Shown here in pieces: positions 33,689-42,391 of a DNA stretch of 43,479 nucleotides; within the stretch, counting starts at the first letter, position 1, and every line of letters begins with the position of its first letter. The notes below the pieces were generated by a model. The model was given only the letters and a program-made list of their open reading frames with translations. It did not search any database and had not been told where the DNA came from. The stretch is taken from assembly GCA_003140235.1 (NCBI GenBank), contig PLJN01000051.1, positions 1 to 43,479 on the forward strand, in the 5' to 3' direction. Position numbers and translations under genes: made by a program. The stretch comes from Acidobacteriaceae bacterium (GTDB taxonomy: Bacteria; Acidobacteriota; Terriglobia; Terriglobales; Acidobacteriaceae).

Positions 33689-35959
33689 TTACCGGGCCAG
33701 CTTCTCCAACTCCGCCGTCGCTGCATCAATGGCTGCTGAGTAGTCCTGCAGCGCTTTGGCTACGCGCGTGATCTGCTGCTCGGCTTCCTGATAACGTTTC
33801 TCTTCAATGCCTTCGCGCACGCCGGGAAGAGTTTTTGATCCATAGCCGGTGTAGAAACCGGGAGCATAAATAAGGTGCTGATACCACGGACGCCTCGGCA
33901 AACCTTCCGGATTCGTAAGACGACGTTCCGTTTGCGCCAGCATTCCGTTCAATCCTTGCAATCCCTGGGCCGGCCCGGTGGCTCTGCTGGTAAACGATTT
34001 CACAGCTTTGGAATACCGCTCAGCGCTGCGGTCGAGCATAGCTTGCGCGTTGTCGAGCGGAGTAAAGTTGAGAAATGGCGGAACATCTTCCTTCGCCGGC
34101 GCAACAGTAGGCCGGCGCGGATCAGAAGTGGCGTTGAACGCGCCGTCATCCAGCGCCTGGTTGCGGTCGCGGGTTTCATCTTGCCGGGTCTTCAGCAATG
34201 CCTTGAGTTCATCCGAATATTTTCGGACAGTGTCGGCAAAGTCGCTGAAGTCGTACGGCAACACGTCAGCATCGGCAAAGCGCAGCACCATGGTGCCCAC
34301 GGTCTGTGACAACGCGCGGCCATAAACAAAATCCGTGTCGGCGAAGTGAGTGAACCAGTAGAAGTCGTCGTAGATGGAGTGGTAAATCCCGCCGTCATCT
34401 TCGCCGCCGTACCCGACATTCAACGAAGCAACGCCAAGATGGTCAAGAAACGCCGTGTAGTCGCTGCCTGAGCCCAGCGCTCCGATGCGCAGATCAGCGC
34501 GGGTGCGCGCTTCTTTTCGGTCTTCCGGTCGGCCCCGCAGCGAACGTTGCGCCTGACCGCGCTTCCATACGGAAATGTTCTTTTCCGGATCAGTGATATC
34601 GCGGGCCACGGTGTTCACAAATTTTTCCAGCGAGTGTGAGCCTTCCACTTCAAGATAGCCGCGGCCGTTGCCATCTGTGTTGATGTAAATGGCGGCGTGC
34701 TGCTTCAATTCATCGGCGTGATACTCCGCCCACTCGGTGGACCCCAGCAGCATGGGTTCTTCGCCGTCCCACGCGCAATAAATAATGGTGCGTTTGGGCT
34801 TCCATCCCTGCTTGAGCAACTCGCCCATCGCGCGCGCTTCTTCGAGCAGCGCGATCTGTCCGGAGATGGGATCCTCCGCGCCGTTTACCCACCCGTCATG
34901 ATGATTGCCGCGGACCACCCACTGGTCCGGCGCTTCCGACCCGGGGATTTTCGCGATCACGTCGTACACCGGCTTGATGTCCCAGTTCGATATCACTCTA
35001 AGATGAACTTTCGCCGGTCCCGGGCCAACATGATACGGAATCGGCAGAGCGCCACGAAAACTTTCAGGACCCATGGGACCTTTGAGTGCGGCCAGCAAAG
35101 GCTTGGCGTCGCCATAAGAAATGGGCAGCACCGGAATCTTGGTGATGGTGGGCGCGTCTTTGATCGCCAGCCGCTTCACGTCACCCTTGGCGCCAACTCC
35201 GGGAGTGAGTGGATCACCCGGATAAATAGGCATGTCGAGCACGCTGCCGCGCTGCACGCCGTTCTCATTGCGCATGGGGCCGTCAGGAAAAACATCGCCG
35301 TGGTAGTAGCCATCGTCGCGCGGATCAGAATAGATGATGCAGCCAATCGCGCCATGTTCCGCCGCAACCTTCGGCTTGATGCCGCGCCAGGAAGCGCCAT
35401 ACCGCGCGATCACGATCTTGCCTTGCACGGAAACGCCCAGACGGTCGAGTTCTTCGTAGTCCCGGGGCAATCCGTAATTCACGTAAACCAACTGTCCGGT
35501 CACGTCGCCGTCAATGGAATATGCGTTGTAGCTCGGCAGTTGCTCGCTCTGCTGGTTCGACGTGGGGTCCTGCGCCACGGGCGGCTCCTGCAGCTTGGCC
35601 ACGAAGCGCGTTGGTTCAAGCAGCTCGACGACGCGTTCTTTGGGCGTAGGAAAGAGCACGTCAAAAGTTTCGATCTGGGCGTCGAAGCCCCAGGACTTGA
35701 ACTGAGCGAGAATCCACTCGGCATTCTGCTTGTCATAAGGCGAGCCCACGTGGTGCGGGCGGGCACTCAACCGCTGCATGCTATCGCGCATGATCTGCGG
35801 ACTGGGGATGGCGCGGAACTTCGTCTCCCAATCACGCTCCGCCAGTGAACTGGCGGCGGTGAAACCAAAGAGCGGTTCGTCATCATGGCTGGCAGCGGAA
35901 AGTGGCAGTAACGTAAGGAACGTAAGCAGAATGGCAAGAAAAACTCGTCTCATCGACAA
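33689..35959 (-). CDS. secreted M28 peptidase, glutamate carboxypeptidase II (PSMA)-like
   Basis: 756 residues with a signal peptide (1-24). A protease-associated (PA) domain lies within the catalytic region (about 145-290, GQLVYVNYG, GVSVQGKIVIARYG). The M28 metal site is complete: His353 in GNHHDGW, Asp363 in GAEDPISG, Glu400 (base) and Glu401 in WDGEEPMLLGS, Asp429 in INTDGNG and His527 in GGIYHSIYDD. A C-terminal helical dimerisation domain follows (about 600-756). The enzyme removes C-terminal Glu/Asp-type residues from peptides in the envelope or medium. The Gly-Gly of human PSMA's first motif is GN here. Two starts are possible (35959 or 35953). Confidence 0.92.
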   Translation of the reverse strand: MSMRRVFLAILLTFLTLLPLSAASHDDEPLFGFTAASSLAERDWETKFRAIPSPQIMRDSMQRLSARPHHVGSPYDKQNAEWILAQFKSWGFDAQIETFDVLFPTPKERVVELLEPTRFVAKLQEPPVAQDPTSNQQSEQLPSYNAYSIDGDVTGQLVYVNYGLPRDYEELDRLGVSVQGKIVIARYGASWRGIKPKVAAEHGAIGCIIYSDPRDDGYYHGDVFPDGPMRNENGVQRGSVLDMPIYPGDPLTPGVGAKGDVKRLAIKDAPTITKIPVLPISYGDAKPLLAALKGPMGPESFRGALPIPYHVGPGPAKVHLRVISNWDIKPVYDVIAKIPGSEAPDQWVVRGNHHDGWVNGAEDPISGQIALLEEARAMGELLKQGWKPKRTIIYCAWDGEEPMLLGSTEWAEYHADELKQHAAIYINTDGNGRGYLEVEGSHSLEKFVNTVARDITDPEKNISVWKRGQAQRSLRGRPEDRKEARTRADLRIGALGSGSDYTAFLDHLGVASLNVGYGGEDDGGIYHSIYDDFYWFTHFADTDFVYGRALSQTVGTMVLRFADADVLPYDFSDFADTVRKYSDELKALLKTRQDETRDRNQALDDGAFNATSDPRRPTVAPAKEDVPPFLNFTPLDNAQAMLDRSAERYSKAVKSFTSRATGPAQGLQGLNGMLAQTERRLTNPEGLPRRPWYQHLIYAPGFYTGYGSKTLPGVREGIEEKRYQEAEQQITRVAKALQDYSAAIDAATAELEKLAR

Positions 35960-36018
35960 ACTCCTGTGCGGAGAATCGCAGCAGCAGATTGTATATGAGA
36001 CGAGTTCTGAAACGGGTC

Positions 36019-36474
36019 TTAAATCCGATAATTGTCCGGCCGCCAGTTCACAATCGCTTGCTTGATGTCCTTGCGGCTCAGTTTTTCGTCCAGTGCGCGC
36101 TTCACCAGGGCCGGCAGTTCAGCATCCGGCGCAAAGCGCAGACCGAGCAACTGGGTTTCCGCGATTTCGCCAATGCGCGAACGCAACGGCTCCTGAAGTA
36201 CGGAGGCCAGCCGCAGTCGTTCTTCCAGACGGATCACGCGGTCCTGCACGCGCAGCGGGTAAATGCGGCTTTTAAGAACGGCCAGCATGAGCGCGATCGC
36301 CACGATCAGAAGCCATGCGTTGTGAACGATAAGCCACGGATGCTCAAAGTCGAGGTGGCGTAAAAAATGTACTGCCACCGCAATCACCGAAATCAGCAGT
36401 ACTGGCAGGATAAAGAAATGAAACGGAGGGTCCCAGCGCGCGTGGTTGGCAAAGTTCTGTTGCTTGGTGTCCAT
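36019..36474 (-). CDS. DUF6526 family membrane protein
   Basis: 151 residues. The N-terminal QNFANHARWDPPFHFFILPVL is the hallmark of DUF6526. Two membrane helices follow (about 20-38, FFILPVLLISVIAVAVHFL; and 50-66, IVHNAWLLIVAIALMLAVLKS). The cytoplasmic C-terminal half is helical and charged (VQDRVIRLEERLRLA, LPALVKRALDEKLSRKDIKQAI) and ends WRPDNYRI. Function unknown; common in Acidobacteria and Bacteroidota. A 59-base gap separates it from the M28 gene; 112 bases separate it from the divergent glpK, so promoters for both probably lie there. Confidence 0.85.
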   Translation of the reverse strand: MDTKQQNFANHARWDPPFHFFILPVLLISVIAVAVHFLRHLDFEHPWLIVHNAWLLIVAIALMLAVLKSRIYPLRVQDRVIRLEERLRLASVLQEPLRSRIGEIAETQLLGLRFAPDAELPALVKRALDEKLSRKDIKQAIVNWRPDNYRI

Positions 36475-36586
36475 GGCTCTCCTTGGAAATGGTTTCAGAC
36501 ACTAGATGCCGTATCGGACGAACGGATTCTACAAATTGTCGACCACCCTGGTTCGGCAAGCACAAACCGTCTGAGCAGGAGTTAGT

Positions 36587-38095
36587 ATGTACGCCATGTC
36601 TCGCTATATCGGCGCCATTGACCAGGGCACGAGCAGCACGCGCTTCATGGTGTTTGACCGTTCGGGAAAGATCGTGGCCAGCGCTCAGAAAGAACACGCG
36701 CAGTTTTTTTCCAAGCCGGGCTGGGTGGAACATGACGCCGCGGAAATCTGGCAGCGGACACAGCAGGTCATGTCCGAAGCCATGCAACAATCCGCGCTTC
36801 GGGCTGCGGACATGGCCGCAATCGGCATCACCAACCAGCGTGAGACTACGGTCCTATGGAACCGCAAGACCGGGAAACCCGTAGCCAACGCAATTGTCTG
36901 GCAGGACATGCGCGTAGCCGATGACGTTGCCCTGTTTTCGCGCGTACGGGGTCAGGACTTTTCCCGCGACAGGACTGGCCTGCCGCTTTCAACTTACTTC
37001 AGCGCTCTCAAGATTCGCTGGATGCTGGCGAACATTCCCGAAATCCGCAGGCAGGCCGAAGCCGGTGAAGTCCTCTTCGGAAACATCGACTCATGGTTGC
37101 TTTGGAACCTGACCGGTGGTCCCGACAAAGGTCTTCACGTTACAGACGTCACCAACGCCAGTCGAACGCAGTTGATGAACCTGCAAACGCTCTCATGGGA
37201 TACCGACCTTCTTAAGGCATTTGATGTCCCGCCGCAGATGTTGCCGCGAATCTGCTCCAGCAGCGAAGTCTACGGACACGTTGCTCAAGGCGCGCTCCAG
37301 GGCGTCGCGATTGCCGGCATTCTCGGAGACCAGCAAGCAGCGCTGGTCGGACAGACATGCTTCGAGCGCGGTGAAGCCAAGAACACCTATGGCACCGGAT
37401 GCTTTCTGCTGATGAATACCGGCGACCGGCCGGTACATTCGCGCCACGGGTTGCTCACGACCGTCGCGTACAAATTCGGAACACAACCGGCCTGTTACGC
37501 GCTCGAAGGCAGTGTGGCTATCTCCGGCGCATTGGTGCAGTGGCTTCGGGACAATCTGGGAGTGATCACATCCAGTGCCGACATCGAAGCGCTGGCGCAG
37601 TCGGTGGATGATAACGGCGGCGTCTACTTTGTTCCCGCATTTTCCGGGCTCTACGCTCCCTATTGGAATGAAAGCGCGCGCGGCGTAATCGCCGGCCTCA
37701 CACGCTACGCGAATAAAGGACACATCGCCCGCGCGGTCCTCGAAGCAACAGCGTTTCAAACACGCGACGTGGTCGACGCCATGGACCAGGATTTCGGAAT
37801 TCGCCTGACCATCGTTCGTGCCGATGGCGGCATGGTGAAAAACAATCTGCTCATGCAGTTCCAGTCGGACATCCTCGACCGCACGGTGGTGCGCCCGTTG
37901 ATTCAGGAAACTACAGCCCTCGGCGCCGCTTACGCTGCGGGTCTAGCCGTTGGCTTTTTCAAAGACGTGAGCGAACTCCGCGGGCACTGGTCTGCCGCTC
38001 ACACATGGAACCCGGGCATGGAGGCTCCGCGCCGCGATCACTTGTATCAATCCTGGAAGAAGGCGGTGTCTCGCTCGCTCGATTGGCTGGACTAA
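36587..38095 (+). CDS. glpK: glycerol kinase
   Basis: 502 residues, full length for the FGGY kinase family. It phosphorylates glycerol to sn-glycerol 3-phosphate with ATP. Visible: the phosphate-binding [12 protein letters not shown] (9-20), [20 protein letters not shown] with the glycerol-binding Arg-Glu, [64 protein letters not shown] and [20 protein letters not shown] use the ATG at 36587 because AGGAG lies 5 bases upstream. A second ATG at 36596 fits the family start equally well. No glpF or glpD lies next to it. A palindromic repeat follows 72 bases after the stop. Confidence 0.97.
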   Translation: MYAMSRYIGAIDQGTSSTRFMVFDRSGKIVASAQKEHAQFFSKPGWVEHDAAEIWQRTQQVMSEAMQQSALRAADMAAIGITNQRETTVLWNRKTGKPVANAIVWQDMRVADDVALFSRVRGQDFSRDRTGLPLSTYFSALKIRWMLANIPEIRRQAEAGEVLFGNIDSWLLWNLTGGPDKGLHVTDVTNASRTQLMNLQTLSWDTDLLKAFDVPPQMLPRICSSSEVYGHVAQGALQGVAIAGILGDQQAALVGQTCFERGEAKNTYGTGCFLLMNTGDRPVHSRHGLLTTVAYKFGTQPACYALEGSVAISGALVQWLRDNLGVITSSADIEALAQSVDDNGGVYFVPAFSGLYAPYWNESARGVIAGLTRYANKGHIARAVLEATAFQTRDVVDAMDQDFGIRLTIVRADGGMVKNNLLMQFQSDILDRTVVRPLIQETTALGAAYAAGLAVGFFKDVSELRGHWSAAHTWNPGMEAPRRDHLYQSWKKAVSRSLDWLD

Positions 38096-38147
38096 AAGCG
38101 TTTTTGATAAACAGCCGCTACGAACATTCAAGTCGCTCTGCGACGAT

Positions 38148-38169
38148 AAAGAGACTTGAAAGAGACTTG
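38148..38169. repeat. 11-bp tandem duplication
   Basis: AAAGAGACTTG occurs twice head to tail (38148-38158 and 38159-38169), abutting and overlapping by 3 bases the palindrome at 38167. Confidence 0.85.
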
Positions 38170-38207
38170 TATCAGGGCATCGGCTTCAAGCCGATGCCCT
38201 GATACAA
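38167..38207. repeat. 41-base perfect palindrome, REP-like
   Basis: Two 20-base arms, perfectly complementary, flank a single central C at 38187. The inner part reads GGGCATCGGCTT / AAGCCGATGCCC. In RNA this would form a hairpin with a stem of about 18-19 bp. No T-tract follows on either strand, so it is not a standard terminator. It lies between the 3' ends of the convergent glpK and the HELLH protein gene. GGGCA-C/T-CGGCTT..CGTGCC-type palindromes are, from my recollection, common between genes in Acidobacteria. Confidence 0.85.
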
Positions 38208-38254
38208 ACCTGGAGCGGGCCCGGGTTTTTGAAACACGGACTAGAGCCGGTTTA

Positions 38255-39094
38255 CTAGAAGTTGGAGCAGCCGTTATCGAGCAAAAACTTCCTGACTTCC
38301 GGCTTAGGGCCGGAGACCAGGTAAAACATCCGATTGAACCGTGCCTGACGGTCCTCCATGCTCTTATTCCGGCTGACTGCCAGCTTGCGATAAAAAGCAT
38401 AGACACTGCGGCTGTTCTCGATATACAGGGTCTCTTCAACCTGCGTCTCGGCCGCGGTACATTGCTTGGGTCCGGTGATTTTTCCACTGCGCAGGTTCTG
38501 TTCCAGCCTTGGGGCTTCGTCCTTCATGTTCTTCATGATGCGGTCGTATTCTTCGGTCTCGCCAATTTCCCGCGTCGCTTCCGCCATGCTCGACGAGAAC
38601 AAAACATGGGCATCAGGCAGCGCGCCCAGGGGAATTTGATACTCGTGGAGAAGTTCGTGAACATCATAAGGACCGATCTTCGATTTGGGATGGCCTTGCA
38701 GCGAATACTTGGCCAGGTAATCGACCGCGCAGTTCAGCGCCAGCCCACCCTCACCTTTGGGATGCGGCCAGTTACTGTCTTCGTAAATGGTGAACTTGAT
38801 GGATTTGCAGGTGTCCTCCAGATTGATGCCGGTAATCTTGCGGTAGGCCGGAAAAACTTTGCAAGCCTGATTGCTGATGAACGGCTTGCACAGTTGCTTG
38901 GTCGCGGCGTCTGTCACGTGCGAGCAATCAATCTGAAAGGTGACGGGGAGCGCAGCTTGTCCCGGGCAACTGGACACCGTGACCTGGTCCTGGGCCGCGG
39001 CGGAGTGGAGCAGGCTCGCCCACGCCATGGCCAGCAGGACCGCGGCGAAATATGTGGTTGGCAGTTTGCGGCGGACATCATCAACATGCTTCAT
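38255..39094 (-). CDS. exported Cys-rich protein with HELLH motif, unknown function
   Basis: 279 residues. I start at the ATG at 39092-39094, where AAGGAG lies 6 bases upstream and a signal peptide follows (residues 14-34, TYFAAVLLAMAWASLLHSAAA). The open frame reaches back to 39232 without a signal sequence. The mature protein has eight Cys (43, 57, 69, 78, 96, 122, 212, 276), which suggests disulfides outside the cytoplasm. At 146-150 it reads HELLH within GPYDVHELLHEYQIP, the zinc-binding HExxH signature; Glu172 or Glu176 (AEATRE) could be the third ligand. HExxH occurs by chance, so peptidase activity is only a hypothesis. No family recognised. Confidence 0.7.
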   Translation of the reverse strand: MKHVDDVRRKLPTTYFAAVLLAMAWASLLHSAAAQDQVTVSSCPGQAALPVTFQIDCSHVTDAATKQLCKPFISNQACKVFPAYRKITGINLEDTCKSIKFTIYEDSNWPHPKGEGGLALNCAVDYLAKYSLQGHPKSKIGPYDVHELLHEYQIPLGALPDAHVLFSSSMAEATREIGETEEYDRIMKNMKDEAPRLEQNLRSGKITGPKQCTAAETQVEETLYIENSRSVYAFYRKLAVSRNKSMEDRQARFNRMFYLVSGPKPEVRKFLLDNGCSNF

Positions 39095-39214
39095 TGGCAG
39101 CTCCTTCGCGCGGGCACGCCGCGCATTTCTGGAACTATACCGCATCCCCGATGACATTTTCGCGCGCGGCACAAAATCGTTTAGACTTTTCAGCGTTTGC
39201 ACAGGAGCCACAAC

Positions 39215-40636
39215 ATGCGTCTTCTTATTCAAGCCTTAAAGAAATTCTTGCCGCTCGTTTTTGTTCTGTCGTGCGCATCCGTTCTCGTCGCTCAGGTACA
39301 GCCCCTCTTCCTTACACCGGACCAGACCTCCAGCATCGACGAGCTGGCAAAGCAAGTACTGACCAGGAGCGGCACGCCGAGCGCGTCGGTCGCGGTGGTC
39401 ATGGGCGGCACGCTTGTTTATGCCCAGGCCTACGGTGACGCGCGTCTGGACCCTCGCACCGCCGCAAGGCCGGAGATGCGTTACTCCATCGGCTCGATCA
39501 GCAAACAGTTCACGGCGGCGGCAATCCTGCTGCTGGCGGAAGAAGGCAAACTTTCGCTCGATGATAAAGTTGCAAAGTTCGTCCCCGGACTCACGCGCGC
39601 CAATGAAGTCACCATCCGCCAGTTGCTCTCACACACTTCCGGATATCAGGACTACTGGCCGCAAGACTACGTTTTTTCGCTCATGCTGAAGGAGACCAAC
39701 CCCACGGCCATCCTTGATATGTGGGCGCGCAAGCCGCTGGATTTTGATCCCGGCACAAAATGGCAATACAGCAACACGAATTATGTAATCGCGGGCTTGA
39801 TCGTGGAAAAAGTCAGCGGCAAAACGCTGTTTCAATTCCTGCAGCAACGCGTGTTCAAGCCTTTGGGCATGGAGACAGTCACGGACATCGACCAGGCAAA
39901 GCTACCCGCGGCGGACCCTGAAGGCTATTTCCGCTATGCTCTTGGCCCTCTGCGCCCGTCGCCCAAAGAAGGAAAGAACTGGCTGTTCGCCGCCGGCGAA
40001 CTGGCCATGACGGCGGCAGACCTGCAAAAGTGGAACATCTCGGTCATCAAGGAAACCCTGCTCAAGCCCGCGTCCTACCACGCGCTGGAGACGGAAGTCC
40101 TGCTGAACAACGGCGCCGGTACCAATTACGCGCTGGGCCTGTCCGTCAGAAATCCGGGAGGCCGCCGCGAACTAAGCCACACCGGAGAAGTTTCCGGATA
40201 CACGGCTTCCAGCGTCATTCTTCCCGAAAACGGAATCGCCGTTGTAGTGCTCACAAACCAAATGGCGGTAGGCACAGCCAGCCAGATATCACAAAGCATC
40301 GTCGCACAGCTTCTGAAAACCCAGCAAACGGTTGATCAGAAAGCCGACAACATCGTGACGAAGATACTCATCGACATGGCCACCGGTAAGATTGACCGCT
40401 CGCTGTTCACTGACAATGCAAACGCCTTCTTCACCGACGAGGCGCTCAAGGATTACCAGGCCACCATCGCCCCGCTCGGCGATCTTCAGGACGTGCGCCC
40501 GCTGGGCGCTTCGGGCCGCGGTGGAATGATGGCCCGTGGCTACTCCGCGAGGTTCGCTAAGAAGGGTTTGAGGATTTCTGTCTTTGAGATGCCGGATGGG
40601 AAGATCGAGCAATATCTGATTACCGGTTCGGAATAG
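39215..40636 (+). CDS. secreted serine hydrolase of the beta-lactamase / penicillin-binding fold
   Basis: 473 residues. A signal peptide (about 1-26) is followed by a class C beta-lactamase-like domain (about 35-365) with SISK (Ser94-Lys97), YSN (Tyr185-Asn187) and HTG (His322-Gly324), the three catalytic elements. HTG replaces the KTG of true class C lactamases, as in many esterases and D-aminopeptidases of the family, so antibiotic hydrolysis is not implied. A C-terminal domain of about 100 residues (ILIDMATGKIDRSLFT onward, FEMPDGKIEQYLITG) is typical of exported family members. The ATG at 39215 has AGGAG 7 bases upstream; an in-frame TTG just upstream is less likely. Confidence 0.9.
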   Translation: MRLLIQALKKFLPLVFVLSCASVLVAQVQPLFLTPDQTSSIDELAKQVLTRSGTPSASVAVVMGGTLVYAQAYGDARLDPRTAARPEMRYSIGSISKQFTAAAILLLAEEGKLSLDDKVAKFVPGLTRANEVTIRQLLSHTSGYQDYWPQDYVFSLMLKETNPTAILDMWARKPLDFDPGTKWQYSNTNYVIAGLIVEKVSGKTLFQFLQQRVFKPLGMETVTDIDQAKLPAADPEGYFRYALGPLRPSPKEGKNWLFAAGELAMTAADLQKWNISVIKETLLKPASYHALETEVLLNNGAGTNYALGLSVRNPGGRRELSHTGEVSGYTASSVILPENGIAVVVLTNQMAVGTASQISQSIVAQLLKTQQTVDQKADNIVTKILIDMATGKIDRSLFTDNANAFFTDEALKDYQATIAPLGDLQDVRPLGASGRGGMMARGYSARFAKKGLRISVFEMPDGKIEQYLITGSE

Positions 40637-40726
40637 AAGTGGCGAAGTTCGTTTTCGGAACGAGAATCACTGGGAGAATCGAGGCTCTGCTAATCGCTTT
40701 TCACTGTTGCTTCGTGTGTTGCATCT

Positions 40727-41760
40727 TTACTCGGTCTCGCCTTTCGTGAGTTCGGCTTTGGCTTTTTTTGCCAAGTCACGGATCCTTTGTTCCACTCCCT
40801 GTTGGTCTCCATAACGCACACCACCACCGGTGTCGAGGTATTTCTGAAAATCGGCGACAGCAGCTTCATAGCTACCCTTGCCGAAAAATACGACCGCGCG
40901 GTTGTAGAAGGCATTCGTATAGTCTGGCTTGATACGGATGGCCTCGCTGTAATCCGCTAGCGCCCCCTCCAGATCGCCCTTGGCTTTGCGCACCACCTCG
41001 GTTATTGAAGGCTGCGGCATAGTCGGACTTGAGCCTGATCGCCTCGGTGTAATCCTCCAGCGCGCCCTCCAAATCACCCTTGTCCTTACGGGCAATGCCC
41101 CGGTTGTAGAAAGCGGTAGCATAATCGGGTTTGAGGCTAATGCCCTGGCTGTAAAAGCGTATCTTTTCGTCCAGATCAGCAACCTCGAATCCTCTCTCAA
41201 ACCACTGCTGTGCCGTCAGTTCTTGTTCTTGAACCGTCGGAGCCGTGCCAGCCGCAGCCTGCTGGCTTTTTGTGGCTTGGCGCACAGATGCGGAGGCCGG
41301 ATGTAGCACGGCATCCAATGCCACATTCAGGAACTTCTGGCGCAGGCGCTCCATGGCTTCCGTGAAATATTCCACTGGAACTCTATGTGCGTTGTAGCTC
41401 TTGAGTGCGGCAAGCTTACCCGTAAGTTGATTGGCGATTGTCGGGCTGCCAAAGTCGAAGCCTTCCAGCATGAGTGGCACAATGTTGCGCTTGATCTCCA
41501 GAGCTGTCTCAATCTCGCGGCGCAACCAATCCCCCGGTTCGCCACATCTCTCCAGCGCGGACGGCGTGAGCAGCACAAGGAAATGGGCCCGCGCCCTGAT
41601 GTTTTCAAGGATGACGCTTTCGAAGTCGCCACTAGCTATGCCGTTAAAATCGAAGAACACGTCATAGCCATCATGAGTCAGGTTCTGGGAGATCGCCAGC
41701 GCCCAGGGAGCGTTGGTGCGGCGATAACTGGATGAAGACTGTTTTCTCGATGCGTGCCAT
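40727..41760 (-). pseudogene. TIR-domain / TPR-repeat protein, two frameshifts
   Basis: The start ATG at 41760 gives MARIEKTVFI. One extra C near 41730-41731 then throws the frame to an early stop. In the restored frame the text continues SYRRTNAPWALAISQNLTHDG, YDVFFDFNGIASGDFESVIL, ARAHFLVLLTPSALERCGEP and GDWLRREIETALEIKRNIVPLML, a TIR domain of about 130 residues. A linker and TPR units follow (YSQGISLKPDYATAFYNRG, KGDLEGALEDYTEAIRLK). A second break at about 40991-41000 looks like loss of two bases in CGAGGTGGTGCGC; the next frame carries KGDLEGALADYSEAIRIKPD and a last TPR, ending at 40727. TIR-TPR proteins act in NAD-cleaving defence or signalling. Any function is probably lost. Confidence 0.85.
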
Positions 41761-41929
41761 TTCGAGCCAACGCTTTCAATGTTTACCTATATCGAAAGGA
41801 TACACCACGGGGCGGTGGCTACGGGTTGCCCAAGGTCTTTCCTTTGCCATCTTCTATCTTGAAGATGATAAAGAGTGCAAACCTATCCCTTTGGGGGAAA
41901 GCCGATCTCTGTAAACAATACTCGAACCA

Positions 41930-41947
41930 GTCCCGCCATAGCGGGAC
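41930..41947. repeat. GTCCCGC hairpin, copy 1
   Basis: GTCCCGC (41930-41936), loop CATA, GCGGGAC (41941-41947). It sits in CCAGTCCCGC...AGCGGGACGG, shared with copy 2 at 42473. AGGC...GCCTTTTT follows at 41950-41968, so on the plus strand it could also help termination. Confidence 0.75.
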
Positions 41948-42045
41948 GGAGGCATTGAACGCCTTTTTCTGAAACCTCGAACCCGCGCTTTTAGCTGGTG
42001 AGAGATCACTAGGCAAGAAGCAGCCGGTTCGGGATTTCAGAAAAG

Positions 42046-42391
42046 CTAGGGACGCCCGGTAGTAGTTAATCGCACTCGAGCCCCACATCCGGCGCATCTG
42101 GTTTTATCCGGACGAAAGCGGCTTAAGTACTTATCACATACTGGGCAACGGTAAATTGCCAGCGTCATGGCAAAGGCGGCGGTGAAGATACCGGCGCCTA
42201 CGAGAGAGATCATTGCCCAAATCAGTCCGATGTCGGCTTTCGGCGCACGGGTGACTAACCCTCCAATATATCCTATGATCCACCACATCGCTCCAAGGGA
42301 TGAAGAGGTAATTGCAGATGCGATAGCGCCACCGCACCTCTTTGAGGACAGCTTCGTCGGTTGTTGGGGGTTGAGCCTGTGTTGGCATCAT
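42046..42391 (-). pseudogene. zinc-ribbon membrane protein, single frameshift
   Basis: CAGGAG stands 7 bases before an ATG at 42389-42391. The first frame reads MMPTQAQPPTTDEAVLKEV and RWRYRICNYLFIPW, then loses sense. At about 42286-42295 the next frame takes over: AMWWIIGYIGGLVTRAPKAD, IGLIWAMISLVGAGIFTAAF, AMTLAIYRCPVCDKYLSRF and CAGCGARV. Joined, this is a protein of about 115 residues with two membrane helices and a CPVC...CAGC zinc ribbon at the C-terminus. Removing one base restores the frame. Function unknown. Two GTCCCGC hairpins flank it. Confidence 0.75.

Noticed and set aside
34697-35848. 383-codon open frame on the plus strand
   Set aside because: It lies antisense inside the M28 peptidase gene, whose metal ligands and signal peptide are complete. 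The antisense translation is Arg/His-rich without domains.
38167-38207. Palindrome as glpK terminator
   Set aside because: Stem is strong but no T-tract follows on either strand, so it was listed as a repeat.
39215-40636. Antibiotic-resistance beta-lactamase
   Set aside because: It has HTG in place of KTG plus a C-terminal extra domain, typical of general esterase/peptidase members of the fold; no evidence for resistance.
41819-42097. 92-codon minus-strand frame
   Set aside because: Crosses hairpin copy 1 and overlaps the end of the zinc-ribbon pseudogene; composition is not protein-like.
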